This document shows, piece after piece, positions 10,726-21,766 of a stretch of DNA of 64,000 nucleotides (position 1 is the first letter of the stretch; every line of letters starts with the position of its first letter). Under the pieces are notes generated by a model. That model saw only the letters and a list, made by a program, of their open reading frames with translations. It searched no databases and was not told where the DNA came from. Made by a program: the position numbers and the translations under genes. The stretch comes from Begonia masoniana (Eukaryota > Streptophyta > Magnoliopsida > Cucurbitales > Begoniaceae), in assembly GCA_022432975.1 (NCBI GenBank), contig CM039509.1, positions 27,747,511 to 27,811,510 of the forward strand, in the 5' to 3' direction.

Positions 10726-11104
10726 ACACACTTTAATTATTTTCTAATATAGTTTTCCATTTATGTGCAGGAATCTTATATATATGGCCGAGGCAGAAAT
10801 TTATGACTATCAAGGTTGTAATTTATGTATTTATTACAATGTGTAATTTGTTTAATTGCTTCTATGTAGTTATAATTGAGAAAAAGCTGTAAATTTGGGA
10901 AGAGTTTGATTTGTTTTATGATTCCTTCATAGCTAGTTTTAAACAATTCGTGCATATTCAAATCACAACTTTATAACCCAAAGCCAAATCCAGATAATTA
11001 TGTATAACCATAGAGTAAAATCATTAAGTATAACCACACACCACAAAAAATAAACTAAATACTATGCAAAAAGTAAAGTACAATCATAAACTAAAGTTAC
11101 AAAC
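10726..11104. other. No gene recognised
   Basis: AT-rich sequence after the MULE zinc knuckle. CATTTATGTGCAG at about 10758-10770 looks like a 3' splice site. I see no coding region or repeat. Confidence 0.4.
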
Positions 11105-11434
11105 ATAAACTAAACTATGGTGGCACATTATCGTCATCTCTCTCTACTCAATCCATGAGTGTCTTCTTCAGCTCTCTATGGGTGTCAGTCAGCTCTTCTA
11201 TGCTACTGTGAGCTTCTCGACTCTGCATACAAGGAACTCTAGTCTCTACTTCATCATGTCCCACCTAGTAGTCGTGTGGAGGGACAATGGTTGCACGGTG
11301 GCGTCCTCCATAGAAACATTTATAGAGGTGGAGGCTCTTTGATCTCCCTTGAACATCCAAATACCGTCGACTTCAATTAGGCTCATCAGAATTAAATGAA
11401 GTCTATTAAATACATCACTGGATCTTTGTGCTTT
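11105..11434 (-). pseudogene. Plant transposon-protein domain remnant, C-terminal part
   Basis: The minus strand reads an open stretch (11246-11434) beginning MKAQRSSDVFNRLH and ending in RWDMMK, followed by stops. It continues the frame of the minus-strand remnant at 31177-31480; the two were one gene before Cassandra M inserted at the CATCT duplication. The N-terminal half resembles the putative plant transposon protein domain found in many repeat-associated ORFs. One in-frame stop lies at the junction. Confidence 0.45.
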
Positions 11435-11439
11435 CATCT

Positions 11440-11728
11440 TGTAACGAATATATCTTCCTCCAAGTAAGATATTGTCGACTTTGGGTTGACCGTTGTAGCC
11501 CATTTGGCCCTCACGGATTTGCTTTCACGAGGACTTCCTAAGCGGTCATCAAACTTGGTACTGCTCTCGTCGAAGCACTCTTAACTTTGGAGTTCTTATG
11601 GGATCCGATGTCATTGTGCTCTCAAAACGCGTCTTACTATCTTAGGGAGACATTCTTTACATATGTAATATTTTCATCTTCCCCCAAGCGATGTGGGATT
11701 GCGCCCAACCCCCTCTCAAGTTGTCACA
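11440..11728 (-). repeat. Cassandra M LTR1
   Basis: TGTAACGAATATATC to AAGTTGTCACA. 5S-like domain at about 11526-11622 on the minus strand, including the complement of ACTTTGGAGTTCTTATGGGA at 11584-11603. Confidence 0.9.
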
Positions 11729-11905
11729 ATCACCCTCCTCCTTTCGGGGACTTGACGTCCTCGTTGGCCACATTTTCAGTTGGGTAAAGGCTCTAATACC
11801 ATTTGTAACATACATCTTCCTCTCAGTAAGATATTCTCAGCTTTGGGTCGACCCTTGTGGCCCATTTGGCCATCACATATTTGTTTTCAAGAGGAATTCC
11901 CAAGC

Positions 11906-12683
11906 TGTAACATATCATGATTTTATCCTCAAATTAAGGAATCAAATTCCTTTCCTAATCCCACTTAAGGAAATAAATCAAACCCTAAATTGCATTCAAT
12001 AAAAAAATTCCCAATTTCAGCACAAAATCGTTACCCAATTCAGCCCTAATCTTAAGTCAATATTCTACTAACATAAAGAAATTATAACAGAGGAAAATCT
12101 TTCCTAAAACTCGTCTACGAATCTAATCAAATTAGGCGATCAGATTCGTAACATTCTTCTAAGGAAGAAATTGAAATTTTTCCCTACAATTTAAGTCCAC
12201 TCTGTGATGAAGAAAATCACACAACAATCTTTCTCATTCTGTAAACCAGAGAGAAATTAGAGGAAGCCCTTACCTCACCGAAATCTCCAATGAAACCCAA
12301 CATCCGACCACTGCAACCTGCTAGACCTGGCCGAATTAATCTGAGGATTTCCTCAACTCCACCCTAATCGACCGAGCGATTTCTCCGACAGAAATCCTTC
12401 CCTCGGTTGAGCTTCATTTTACTATTGCAAACCACACCTTCCGGCCACGCTCAGGAAACGTCTAGCTAATTCGCGATTCACTCGGCGCCTTCTTTGCATA
12501 AGAAAACTTCTCTATCTCGCTCTGTCTCACGCTCTTGCTCTAGCTCTCTCTCCTTGTTTCACTTACTCTCTTTCTTGACAGAACACACAGACACAGGTTA
12601 GGGAAGAAAGACCACAGTTTAGAACTTTTATTCTGAACCGAACCACACATCAAGGTCAGAATTAAACAACTAGTGAACCAAAC
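11906..12683 (+). repeat. G1 5' LTR, first 778 bp
   Basis: Aligns base for base, with scattered differences, to the G1 3' LTR from 27713 (skipping solo LTR P) up to GTGAACCAAAC. There it stops and G2 gag sequence begins. Confidence 0.9.
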
Positions 12684-13637
12684 CAGAGCAATCCTTGACA
12701 TAGTGGCCAACCCCACCACATCGATAGCACCTATCAATACCCATTCTGCAGTCGCCATCATGCTCCTTCTGGCATTTAGGACACAGGGGCTTTTAAGTAA
12801 CTCCTTGCACCTGTTTCCCCTTGCCCTGGTCATTTCCTCCTTCACAGGGCCTTTTGACTCCTCTTTGTTGTTGTGGTTGTTCCCCTCTAGATTCGATTCC
12901 GAGGTTGATGCTGAATCTCTCGGAAGAACCCTCTAGCAGACTCTCTTGGTTTAACACAAGTCAATTCTGCAGCTTTGAATTCCAGAGCTCTGGCCGCAAT
13001 ATCCGCATAGGGCCACATCCATAACTCCAGATATGATGACGCTCTTTCGAATCTCCGGATTGAACCCTTGCATAAATTGGTGCACCTTGTCCTCATTTTC
13101 ACTTACCAAACGTGGTGCAAACCGAGACAATGTTTCAAACTTTTGGATGTACTCGGCGACCGAACCGGTTTGTCGTAGTTGCGTAAACTCTATCAACTTA
13201 GCTGCTCATACTGTGCGACTGAAATATTTGTCATAGAACACGGTTTTGAACAGTTCCCAAGTCATCACCGTCACGTCCGTGGTTGCTTTGATAGAGTCCC
13301 ACCAAAACCGAGCATCTAGTGCGAGATGAAAGGTAATGCATGCGACATTTTCCCCATTCTCTATCTTCGCATACACTAACATGTCCTCCATAGTCTGAAC
13401 CCACTCCTCAGTAATAGAGGGGTCCGAAGATTGACCGTTAAACACCGGAGGCCTCAACTTCTGAAATCTCTCCATACCGTGATTGTTCGGAACTACCAAT
13501 TCTTGGGCTCTTTGACCCTTTTGGCTTATTAATCTCTCGATCTGTTAAGCTTGGATATCCATATGCTAAGCCTGATGATTGAGCAAATCCGTCAGCCTAT
13601 CCATGGCTTCGTCCCTAGCGTCTCTACCTCGAACCAT
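12684..13637 (-). pseudogene. gag: G2 gag pseudogene
   Basis: Start ATG at 13637 on the minus strand. The Retrotrans_gag domain follows (about 13480-13000), with an FWWDSIKAT block, a KTVFYDKYFS block and a TQLRQTGSVAEYIQKFETLS block, typical of chromoviral gag. Near 12700-12800 the N-rich zinc region includes CYRCGGVGHYVKDC (CX2CX4HX4C), preceded by a CPKC motif. Three in-frame stops (codons 24 and 32 and one near 13206) look like C-to-T changes, and there is a frameshift near 13015. It is cut at 12684 by a deletion. Confidence 0.88.
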
Positions 13638-13647
13638 TTTGTTACTC

Positions 13648-13711
13648 CTATGAAAGTTAAAAACAAATAATCCTAAGACATTGAAATAAAGAAATCTAAA
13701 TCTGTACTTAC
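13648..13711 (-). other. Possible leader intron just upstream of G2 gag
   Basis: Minus strand ACT|GTAAGTACAG at 13711, then a T-rich stretch ending TTTTTAACTTTCATAG at 13648, 11 nt before the gag ATG. 64 nt, short for a plant intron. G1 has an intron-like interval in the same place. Confidence 0.4.
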
Positions 13712-13781
13712 AGTTGAGGAAGCATGTCTGTGTAGTGGCTTGCGCAGTCTACCAGTCTACATAACCAATTCTAAAACCCGG

Positions 13782-13794
13782 GAGCTCTGATACC
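13782..13794 (-). other. G2 primer binding site (tRNA-Met type)
   Basis: The minus strand reads TGGTATCAGAGC six bases after the LTR end GGTCGTTACA, matching the 3' end of initiator tRNA-Met as used by most plant Gypsy elements. Confidence 0.85.
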
Positions 13795-14027
13795 AACTAT
13801 TGTAACGACCCAAACCCGTTTCCCCTTTTTACCGGGTCGTTACAAGACTTACTTGACATTGACTTCTACTTAGACATTTTGGGACGTAAAAATTTTTGGC
13901 TTTTAAAATATTTAAAATAAGGAGATCTACCGAGGGCAAAACGCCTGATACCAAAAGCATAAAAAAAAAAAATCGAGCAGCCAGGGCTCTGAAAATTTCA
14001 GAACACTTAGCCAGCAAAACATCAGCT

Positions 14028-14172
14028 AATCGACATCTGCCGATCGACATTTGTCGATCGATATCTGCCGAACGACATCTGCCGATCGATATCTGCCGAA
14101 CGACATCTGCTGATTTTGACATCTGCCGATCGACATCTGCCAAACGACATCTGTCGATTTCAACATCCGCTG
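14028..14172. repeat. CGACATCTGCCGAT minisatellite in the G2 LTR
   Basis: Eight or nine units of about 17-18 bp, CGACATCTGCCGATCGAT type, alternating with CGAACGACATCTGC variants. Same position within the LTR as the GATCGATC arrays of G3, G6 and G8. Confidence 0.85.
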
Positions 14173-16496
14173 AACGACATTCTCGACCACTAACACGCCT
14201 CCTTATACCAAAATCCACCATTGTACATTTTTCTATTAACCGATCACCAAAATCTACCCTTATACATATTTCCATCGACCGATCACCAAAACCGACTCAA
14301 ATCGTACTCAAAACGTAGTAAAATTTTATAAAACTAACTACGTGGATCGGTTTGAAAAACTTAACATGTCCCTATGATTTTAAAATCCCCAAGCAGTTCC
14401 AGTATTACTTCCGAAATAAAACTTCCTTTTCTATACATTGTATCATCCTAACATTGGCATCCAAACCACTTATCCTTACATATGTTTTGCACAAAACCTT
14501 CCAGAAAACCATTATCAAAACATTATCATCAACTAGTTTCAAAATAATCCTAAAACGAACTATTTATACATTTTCCCCTGACACACTCAAAATACCTATA
14601 CAAAGGTCCCCACGGGTCATAAGTCACCTCGATTGCGCCAGCACACTCCCATAGGCATTCTCTATCAACTCGTGTGTTCATCTTTCAGAGGAGATTCATC
14701 CTCACCTTTCTCGAGATCACCTACACCACAGAGACATTCTATGAGCTAAAGGCTCAATAAATCTATGTAAATAAGAATGCATGCTATGCGTGTACAGTTT
14801 CGTAAAATCATGCAGTCATTTTATCCTTTACATTTCATGTAGGATGTCACCAGGGGTTCGCTCTCAGTAGATAAAAACGGCACATCCGACGGTTGGATAG
14901 CTCTTTTCATCTACCCGGGGGGAGGACATGCTTCACCTGTAGGACAGCCATGTCTTATCCACCTCCCCGACGTGACATTACGTGCATTCATACCTTTTCA
15001 TTTGTCATTTTCCTTTTCATGAAAACACATGTGGAAGTTCATTTTTCATGCTATTTCAGAACACGTGACGCATAGACATGTACAATTCTATAGCAATATT
15101 AAAGACATCGTAACTAACATTGAACAATACAACATCGACAGCTTAACAAAACCTAACTACCCAGCCTAATTACACCCAAAATATGCTAAGTCATCAAATT
15201 CTCGATGAAGCAAACTTTCTTATGGTGTAGGCCAAATCGGCCAAGCGAGTCACAAAGACTGTAACACCCGGCATTTTTGGCTATGTAATTATCCCTTGAA
15301 TTATTGAACGAGATTAATTTGCTATTAATATAATGTAAATTTTATTTGAATTATTGGAATGTTTAGTGGAAAAACCAAACTAAAGAGTAACCAAAGCAAA
15401 ACCATTAGTTAGGAACCAATGAAGGGACAATTTTGGAAGGCAATTAAGGTGCTTGGAAGGGAATCAATGCATGCTTGACACTTGTCCAAGCTCGTGGGAG
15501 AAGCCAGAACTCCCTCCTCCTTCTCTTCAACGTGAAACCCTCTCATTTCCTTCTCTTCTCTGTTTTCTCCTCTCTTTTTTCTCTCTTCCAGACCAAACTT
15601 CGTCTTCTCCTGTTTTCTCCCATTTTCTCCGTTGAAGGTAACCATTTACGTTAGTTAACGAGTTTAGGTTAGTTATTCCTTAGTTTTGTTGAAGTTTAGG
15701 GTTATGTTCCGGTTATGCATAATATAGGTTTGTGAATCGCCGAGGACGTACGTGCGTGCTTGCAACTCTACGGACATCAGGCAAGTTCATACATATAGGT
15801 TTGGCCCTAAATGTAACAATCAGCACCTTGGTCAGGTATTTATCCCGTGTTTTATTATGGAATGATTTATGGAATAAGTTGATTTAAAAAAAAAAAGTAG
15901 GTTTAGTGGCAAGATTGTAATTAAAGTTTATTTGAATCGTTATAAATACAAAAAGGAAAGTCTAAAATCTCATTTAAACCTCTTGTGTAGCCGACTTTTC
16001 CTCTCCAGGCGACTTCCTCCACCATTGATCAGCTCTTCCTCCACTCTTTTCAAAATCTTAAGCTCTAGGTAAGGTTTAAGTGATTCACTCATTAAGTCTT
16101 CAATTTAAGGATTATTATTGGTTGATGTTTGAAAATTGAGAATCGGCCGATGTTAGAATAATGACAGTATTTTTGAGTTTTCTGATTTATGGCATTGGTG
16201 ATAGGATTCTAGATGTTGTTGATGTTAAGTTTGAAAATCTGACATTAGTATGAATCTGGTAGTTTTAGCACACTAATGCCATCAATGCTAGTGAAGATTA
16301 AGCTACGCACACAAGGTGCTCGACTAAACGACTTAGAGGTTTAAACTAGATTCTAGGATGACTTCTTTAATTAGGATTTTACCAGCTTTGAGTTTATATT
16401 ATTTAGGATATATTTAACATTGTAAAGTGAAATGCTCTAGGTGAAGAAGATCTAAAGGGAAGTGCACGGATTGCCAAGGAAGCCAAGTAAGTAAGT

Positions 16497-17049
16497 GTAT
16501 TAGGATTCTGGCCATTAGGGCCCTACATCACGAGGATGTTAGGAAGATCTTAAGGATAATGCCTTGATGTTCATGATCTGTACCATGATATATGCTGAAT
16601 GTCTGAGTTTTCCCTGGTGTGAAGTTTTGTTATGCATACATAATCCATGCATCATGATTTATCTTCCAAGTATACGAAAATATTTTATGTGCATGTTTCT
16701 TTTATGAATAAGATAAGAATATGAAATGTATGCAAGTATGATTAAGTGAGGGTTGGGGCGGTTTGGCCAAGTCACTGTCCAGAAATGGACCAAGAATTCT
16801 GCCTTAAGGGCCAAGTACACGCACTCTGCCTGCCCTTCAGCACGATCCCCTCCTTAATCCATGATATGTGAACGATGAATAAGAATATGATTCCCACGAT
16901 ATGATTAAAAATACGAACATGAATATAACTCCCATGATTTGAATAAAGAACCTGAACTTGATTTTGTTGAGTATGCATTCATGAGTATTTATGTATATGT
17001 TGCACTCCTTACTAAGCATTAGGCTTATAGTTTGAACTTTATGATATAG
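16497..17049 (+). other. Intron-like interval in LTR G5
   Basis: GCCAA|GTAAGTAAG at 16497, partner motif CCTACATCAC at 16522-16531, hairpin TAAGC-ATTAG-GCTTA near 17013, then TTTATGATATAG|GTG with AG at 17048-17049. 553 nt. Confidence 0.5.
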
Positions 17050-17436
17050 GTGACGAATTGAAAGGTGAGGATTTCAATCCAAGTGATAACGTCTAAGAAG
17101 GTTGCTGGATGGTACTCGTGAAGGAATTTGTGGCTGGGAAGCGATTTGACCCAAGGTGCTCTTAGTCTGTCATGTTATAAGACAATGAAGTGGAAGTTTA
17201 AGTAGAAAAGAATTTTAATGTTTATGAGCTATAAGGGATTTTAGGATTTAAAGATTTTCATCTGTTTTCTTAAGTTTTTCGCTACGCACATTATGTTTCT
17301 TTTAGAAGTAAAACAGTTTTCATTTGAAATGAGATGTCAGATTATTTGTAGAGTCAGTTCCAGAGTTCTAGCCGAACGTTCGCTAGGGAGGGCGATCGAT
17401 CGGTTATCTATGTGTCCTGTTTTGTAAGTAAAAACA

Positions 17437-17534
17437 ATCGTCTAAAGTTGTCGTCCAAAATTGTCGTCCAAAGTTGTCGTCCAAAGTTGTCATCCAAGGT
17501 TGTCGTCCAAAGTTGTCGTCCAAAGTTGTATTCC
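17437..17534 (+). repeat. 13-14 bp minisatellite, GTCGTCCAAAGTT
   Basis: Seven units with few changes. A looser series of GTGGACGAT-like words follows at 17610-17930, the complement of the same core. Confidence 0.92.
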
Positions 17535-19189
17535 AAAGCTGGGAACAATGAAGACGGGACGATGTAGTTGGTCGATGTAGTCTGGACAAGGTAGTCATGT
17601 GAACTGTGAGAGTCATGTGGTCTGTGGACGATAAATTTAAGTAAGTCTGTGGACAATGGGTCTGTTTAACCCGTAAGTAACGAAGTCACATGGTCTGTTA
17701 ACGATAAAGTCACATGGTCTGTGGACTGATAAATTTAAGTGAGTTTATGGACGTTTTTCTACGGACAATGGGTTTATGTAACCCGTGAGTAATGAAGTCA
17801 CGTGGACAAACAATAAAGTCACATGGTTTGTGGACGAGGAAGCCACTCGACCAAAGAGCGATAATGTTTACAGTCTGTGGACAAAAGTGTCAAAGTAGTC
17901 CGTGGACAATTAAGTTGATCGATCTGTGATCAAGATTGTTCCTGAATTATCTCGTCCAACTCTCAGGATTAATATGATGTCTGATATATGAAAGATTTAT
18001 ATTCTGGGGGTCTGAAGTATCAACCCCCTCGGAATATCAGTTGATGCGTGAGTTAAATGTCCACGAGTTTTCTTTTAAAAAAAAAAGATATATCCTTAGT
18101 TTTCACGTGTAAAGGTATAAACAAGTCGTGAAGTTATGAAATTTGTCTTGATCAAAAAATGGGTTGTTACACTTAAGGCCCTACATCACGGAGGTACTAG
18201 GTTTTTGATTTCTATCGGGTTGTTGTTGGGTAGTTAAGTCGTAGAATACGTCCTAAGTTAAGTGTAATGCTCTGTGTATAGTTTGATGACCCGTTGTTCA
18301 TGTATACTCTGACCTGTCTTTTTATATGTTACATTTACGTACTATATATTTTTATGCATACACGTTTTCTCGAAAGTCATGTAAATGTTTTATGCACGAG
18401 ATTTGAAGTTAAAAAAGATAAAATGTGAATGTAATGTATGGTTAAGTTTGGGACGGAGACTGGCATCTTGTTCTTGTCCTTTCCTGGGACTCCTGTAAAA
18501 CCATCCTCGCCACGGACAATATGTCTTTTATCCCTCCCTGGGACCCAGCAAAATTACTAACTCCTGTTATGTCATGCTATGTACGTATGTGCACCAGTTC
18601 CTCTATAAGCCCCACTTATACTTTCTGTCCACTTGAATGTAATGTAAAGTAATGTTCATGTATTTCAAAAGTTCATGCATAGCATATGCATCACTGCATT
18701 GTATGTCCTTACTGAGTTCTTGGCTCATAGTTGAACTCCTGTTGTAGGTACGGATCCTCTGGATGAGGACTTTGTGCCTCAGGCCGACGAGTAGGTGCAG
18801 TTGGAGGGACGAGCTCGTGGGGTTGGTTGTGGTACTCAGGCGCATTTTGACCTGTGGGGTGATGTTTCGAAGTATAAGTCATGTTTGTATAGTTTTTGAA
18901 ATTTAGGTGATGTATAGGCTTTGTGTCGTCATTTTAAAACCTTTGTTTTGATAGTTGTCCTTTGAAATATACTATAATCGTTTGGGATTTTCTTTAGGTT
19001 GTGCATGGATTGTTTCGAGTTTTAGAGCTATCCATGCAGTTAGATTTCTTGAACTTCTGTCATGTTTTCTAACACGTTTAAATTCTTGTTTTGAATCAGG
19101 TTTTTGGTATTGTGAATCATTTGGTGACTAAAGAGGGTGGGAAGAAGTTTAGTAGTAATGTTGTGAGGTGTTTATGTCTTTCAAACATT

Positions 19190-19294
19190 CCTGTCGTCCA
19201 TTCCTGTCGTCGTCCATTCCTATCGTCCATTCCTGTCGTCCATTCCTGTCCTCGTCCATTCCTGTCGTCCATTCTTGTCGTCCATTTATGTCTT
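19190..19294 (+). repeat. 12-16 bp minisatellite, CCTGTCGTCCATT
   Basis: About eight units of CCTGTCGTCCATT, two with an extra CGT or CTC. Lies near the 3' end of LTR G4. Confidence 0.92.
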
Positions 19295-20214
19295 CCTATC
19301 CGATTTAGAGTTTAAAAAAAAAAAAGTCGAAAAATTTTACCTCCAAAATGTCTAAGTCAAAGTGAACGTTTGTTATCGTCCCGTGTGCCGGGTCGCCACA
19401 AAGACTTACCTCGTGTCCCTAGCAATAGAGCGCCTCGTTTTGAGCTTTGTCACCTAGAACATTTCACAACACACGGCATTAAAACTGAGCCTAAACAATC
19501 AGACTCTAAAACTAAACGAAACTCCTAGCTAAAGGAAATTTCCTAAACTTCATTCTACTTCGTTGGGGCATTTCGTCGAACAATTTGTGCTCAATATTTT
19601 CTAAGCTTTCATTAATGGTGTTTTTAACACCTCCAACAACCAAAACTCCGATAATAACCACTAATTCAACTAAACTTTCACCAACGATCATAAGTACATC
19701 CATTAGAGGCGCAAATACGGTAACCTTAACCGTTTCTAACATAATCCAGTAATTTCAACAAAATCCGATCAAAATCCTAACCGTTAACAACTCTAAAATA
19801 ACGTAACCTAATGTCCAAAGGGTCGTGATTTAGGAAGGAAACATGAAGGAATGAGACGTCGGAGGAGAGAGTCAGCGTCGGCTTGAAGAAACGTCGAAAG
19901 AGAGCCAAAATCGCCTAAGGGTTTTGGGAGAAAGCTTTCTGCAGAATGAAAGCCGTGGGAGGGGAGGGTTACGTATAAAATTATAATTTTAACTTGTAAA
20001 ATTACCTATTTGCCCTTTTTGCTTAATATTCAACTATTTTCTTATTTAGTCTATCGATTCGACATCTCCAAATTTTCTTATTTTGCCCAATATTCTAATT
20101 TATCATTAGGGCTCTAATTAAACTTTCCGTTCGCGAAACGAATTTAATTTTCTATATTTACACAAATGCCACTATATAGCGGAAAGTCAAAAACCCGCAA
20201 AACTTGGTGTTACA

Positions 20215-20344
20215 GTCAATCAGCAAGTAAGTATGTATTGAAAATTATATTTTTATAAAAGTATGTTAGATAATTTTGTAGCACATTTTAAATGTAAGTA
20301 TATAAAGATAGATTTCTTAAATTAAGACTTTGTGATGTAGACTT
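20215..20344 (+). other. G1 leader upstream of gag
   Basis: Resumes G1 directly after the G2 LTR. It contains a possible intron, CAGCAA|GTAAGTATG at 20227 to ACTTTGTGATGTAG at 20340 (114 nt), ending four bases before the gag ATG. The last 12 bases, TTTGTGATGTAG, equal the end of the intron-like interval in the G1 LTR (30500-30511). Confidence 0.5.
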
Positions 20345-21146
20345 ATGGCCAATCGTAGACGAATTAGGAATGAACGAGATGCTGTACTCAATCGAATGAT
20401 GAATATGATCGAGATACAAGCAAGACAAATGGAACAAATGTTGCAAGCAGCTAATGCAGCAGTTCAGGCAGCTACTGCCACAACCCAAGCAATTAATATG
20501 CAAGCCCAGGCCCTTAATAGACCATGACATGCGGACATTGACTTCGACAGATTTTGAAAATTGGACCCTCCAACTTTTAATGGAAATTTGGCGGATATGG
20601 CAGCTGCAGATAATTGGATTAGGACTATTATAGAGATTTTTTATCATGCCAAGATTTCTAAGGAAGATAAAGTAAATTGCGCATCTTCTATGTTCCAGAT
20701 AGAGGCAAGTTACTGGTGGATTCTATAAAGGCGATGCATTCAGTCACCACCATGACCTGGGAGAAATTCAATGAGCTTTTTAATGAAAAGTATTTTACAG
20801 ACTCTGTGATGGAAGCAAAGGCAAAAGAATTTATGGCCCTCAAACAGACCGGAAGTGTAATTGATTATCTACACAAGTTTGAACAACTATCTCGTTATGC
20901 CCCTCATGTTGCTGCTAACGAGACTATGAAGGTGAAATGATTCATCCAAGTATTAAGAGCAGAGATACTCAAGGATATTCGTCTTATTACCTCCAAGAAC
21001 TCTTTGTCTGCATTCGTGGTAGAGAAATCACTGTGTGCAGAGCAAGGAGAGAAGGATGCCATCAAAGTTCAGAAGTTTAGAAGGAGGTACAATTATGCAA
21101 CACAGATTGCAAAAGGTAAGCCTCCGCAATAACAATGGGTAGGATC

Positions 21147-21766
21147 TGTGATGACCTAGATGTGTACGTATGAGTATGACTGCGGGGCAAACCTCGGGTT
21201 GTGGGGTGGATCCCGGACTCGAGTGTAGGCAAATCCCGGGTCATAAAGAGGGGGTCATCATAATCCCACATCCCTTCGGGAAGTATATGGAAATGAAACA
21301 TATGTAAGGAAACCCTCCCAAGATAGTAAGACGTGTTTTGGAGCATAATTAGCAACGAATCCCATAAGAACTCCGAAGTTAAAAGTGCTTCGACGAGTGT
21401 AGTACCAGGTTGGGTAACCTACTAGAAAGTCATCGCCAAACAAATCCGTGAGGGGAGGATATTGGGTTACGGTCTAATCCCTAGAGCGAACAATATCTTG
21501 CTAGGAAAATGGGTCATTGTAACGACCCTCCAGCTCACCCAGAACTGGCCGTGCGGTCCCTCCAGATGAGGCCCCGCCACGTGGCTTCAGCCTGACGGCA
21601 CCACGTGTACTCATGATCTTCTCGACCCCTGGATCAGAAGTTTTTGCCCACCCCTACACTTGAACCCAATACCTCCAGGCTACAAGATCCTTGGGCTACA
21701 AGTGTGAGTACCACTTGAGCTGAGGGATCGCACTGCCTGTTTCGAGTGAGCCGGATGGTCATTACA
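21147..21766 (+). mobile_element. Cassandra N, solo LTR with a 240-250 bp insert
   Basis: TGTGATGACC to GGTCATTACA, flanked by GGATC (21142-21146 and 21767-21771). The 5S-like domain is on the plus strand at about 21341-21437 (CTCCGAAGTTAAAAGTGC at 21371-21388, GGTTGGGTAACC at 21409). Near its 3' end the LTR reads GGGTCATT and is broken by an insert running to about 21756, after which GGTCATTACA completes it. Confidence 0.85.
21518..21766 (-). repeat. tRNA-like insert with LTR-like ends
   Basis: On the minus strand CAGCTCAAGTGGTACTC (near 21723-21707) resembles the tRNA A box and TTGGGTTCAAGTGTA (near 21671-21657) the B box, about 50 nt apart, as in tRNA-derived SINEs. The unit can be read two ways: as 238 bp between 7-bp repeats GGTCATT (21512-21518 and 21757-21763), or as 249 bp bounded by TGTAA and TTACA like an LTR. 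No poly(A) or poly(T) tail is visible, which is unusual for a SINE. Confidence 0.55.

Larger units (their letters stand above)
15812..18171 (+). mobile_element. Solo LTR G5
   Basis: TGTAACAATCAGC to GGGTTGTTACA, 2360 bp, flanked by CTAAA (15807-15811) and CTTAA (18172-18176), one mismatch. No internal domain. Contains the intron-like interval 16497-17049 and a GTCGTCCAAAGTT minisatellite. Confidence 0.8.
15781..18747 (+). other. Intron-like interval in LTR G4, GC 5' site
   Basis: ATCAG|GCAAGTTC at 15781 (a GC rather than GT start), partner motif CCTACATCAC at 18180, hairpin TGAGT-TCTTG-GCTCA, then CCTGTTGTAG|GTA with AG at 18746-18747. About 602 nt without G5. G5 sits between the 5' site and the partner motif. 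Confidence 0.45.
15260..19400 (+). mobile_element. Solo LTR G4, interrupted by solo LTR G5
   Basis: TGTAACACCCGG to GGGTCGCCACA, flanked by AAGAC (15255-15259 and 19401-19405). It is itself interrupted by G5 (15812-18171). The remaining about 1.78 kb is LTR with no internal domain. Confidence 0.88.
14721..19409 (-). other. Intron-like interval in the G2 LTR, split by G4
   Basis: Minus strand: CGAG|GTAAGTCTT at 19409, partner motif CCTACACCATA at 15241-15231, hairpin TGAGC-CTTTA-GCTCA, then TGTGGTGTAG|GTG with AG at 14722-14721. Without the 4146-bp insertion and duplication it is 543 nt, against 540 in G3. The insertion lies a few bases inside the 5' splice site. Confidence 0.5.
12684..20214 (-). 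mobile_element. G2: Gypsy fragment, 5' LTR plus gag, minus strand
   Basis: On the minus strand: a full LTR (20214 to 13801, interrupted by G4), primer site (13794-13782), leader and the gag gene down to the deletion point at 12684. Polymerase and the 3' LTR are missing. It probably inserted in the G1 leader just before 20215 and was truncated later. LTR ends TGTAACACCAAG (at 20214) and GGTCGTTACA (at 13801) on the minus strand. Confidence 0.85.
13801..20214 (-). repeat. G2 5' LTR, interrupted by G4 and G5
   Basis: About 2.27 kb of LTR after removing the nested insert 15260-19400 and one copy of AAGAC. Close in layout to solo LTR G3 (2233 bp), including the CTCAGTAGATAGAAG-like segment and the ATGGTGTAGGCC motif at 15232. 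Confidence 0.85.

Noticed and set aside
14028..14172. CRISPR-like array
   Set aside because: Units are contiguous and diverged without spacers, in a plant LTR; it is a minisatellite.
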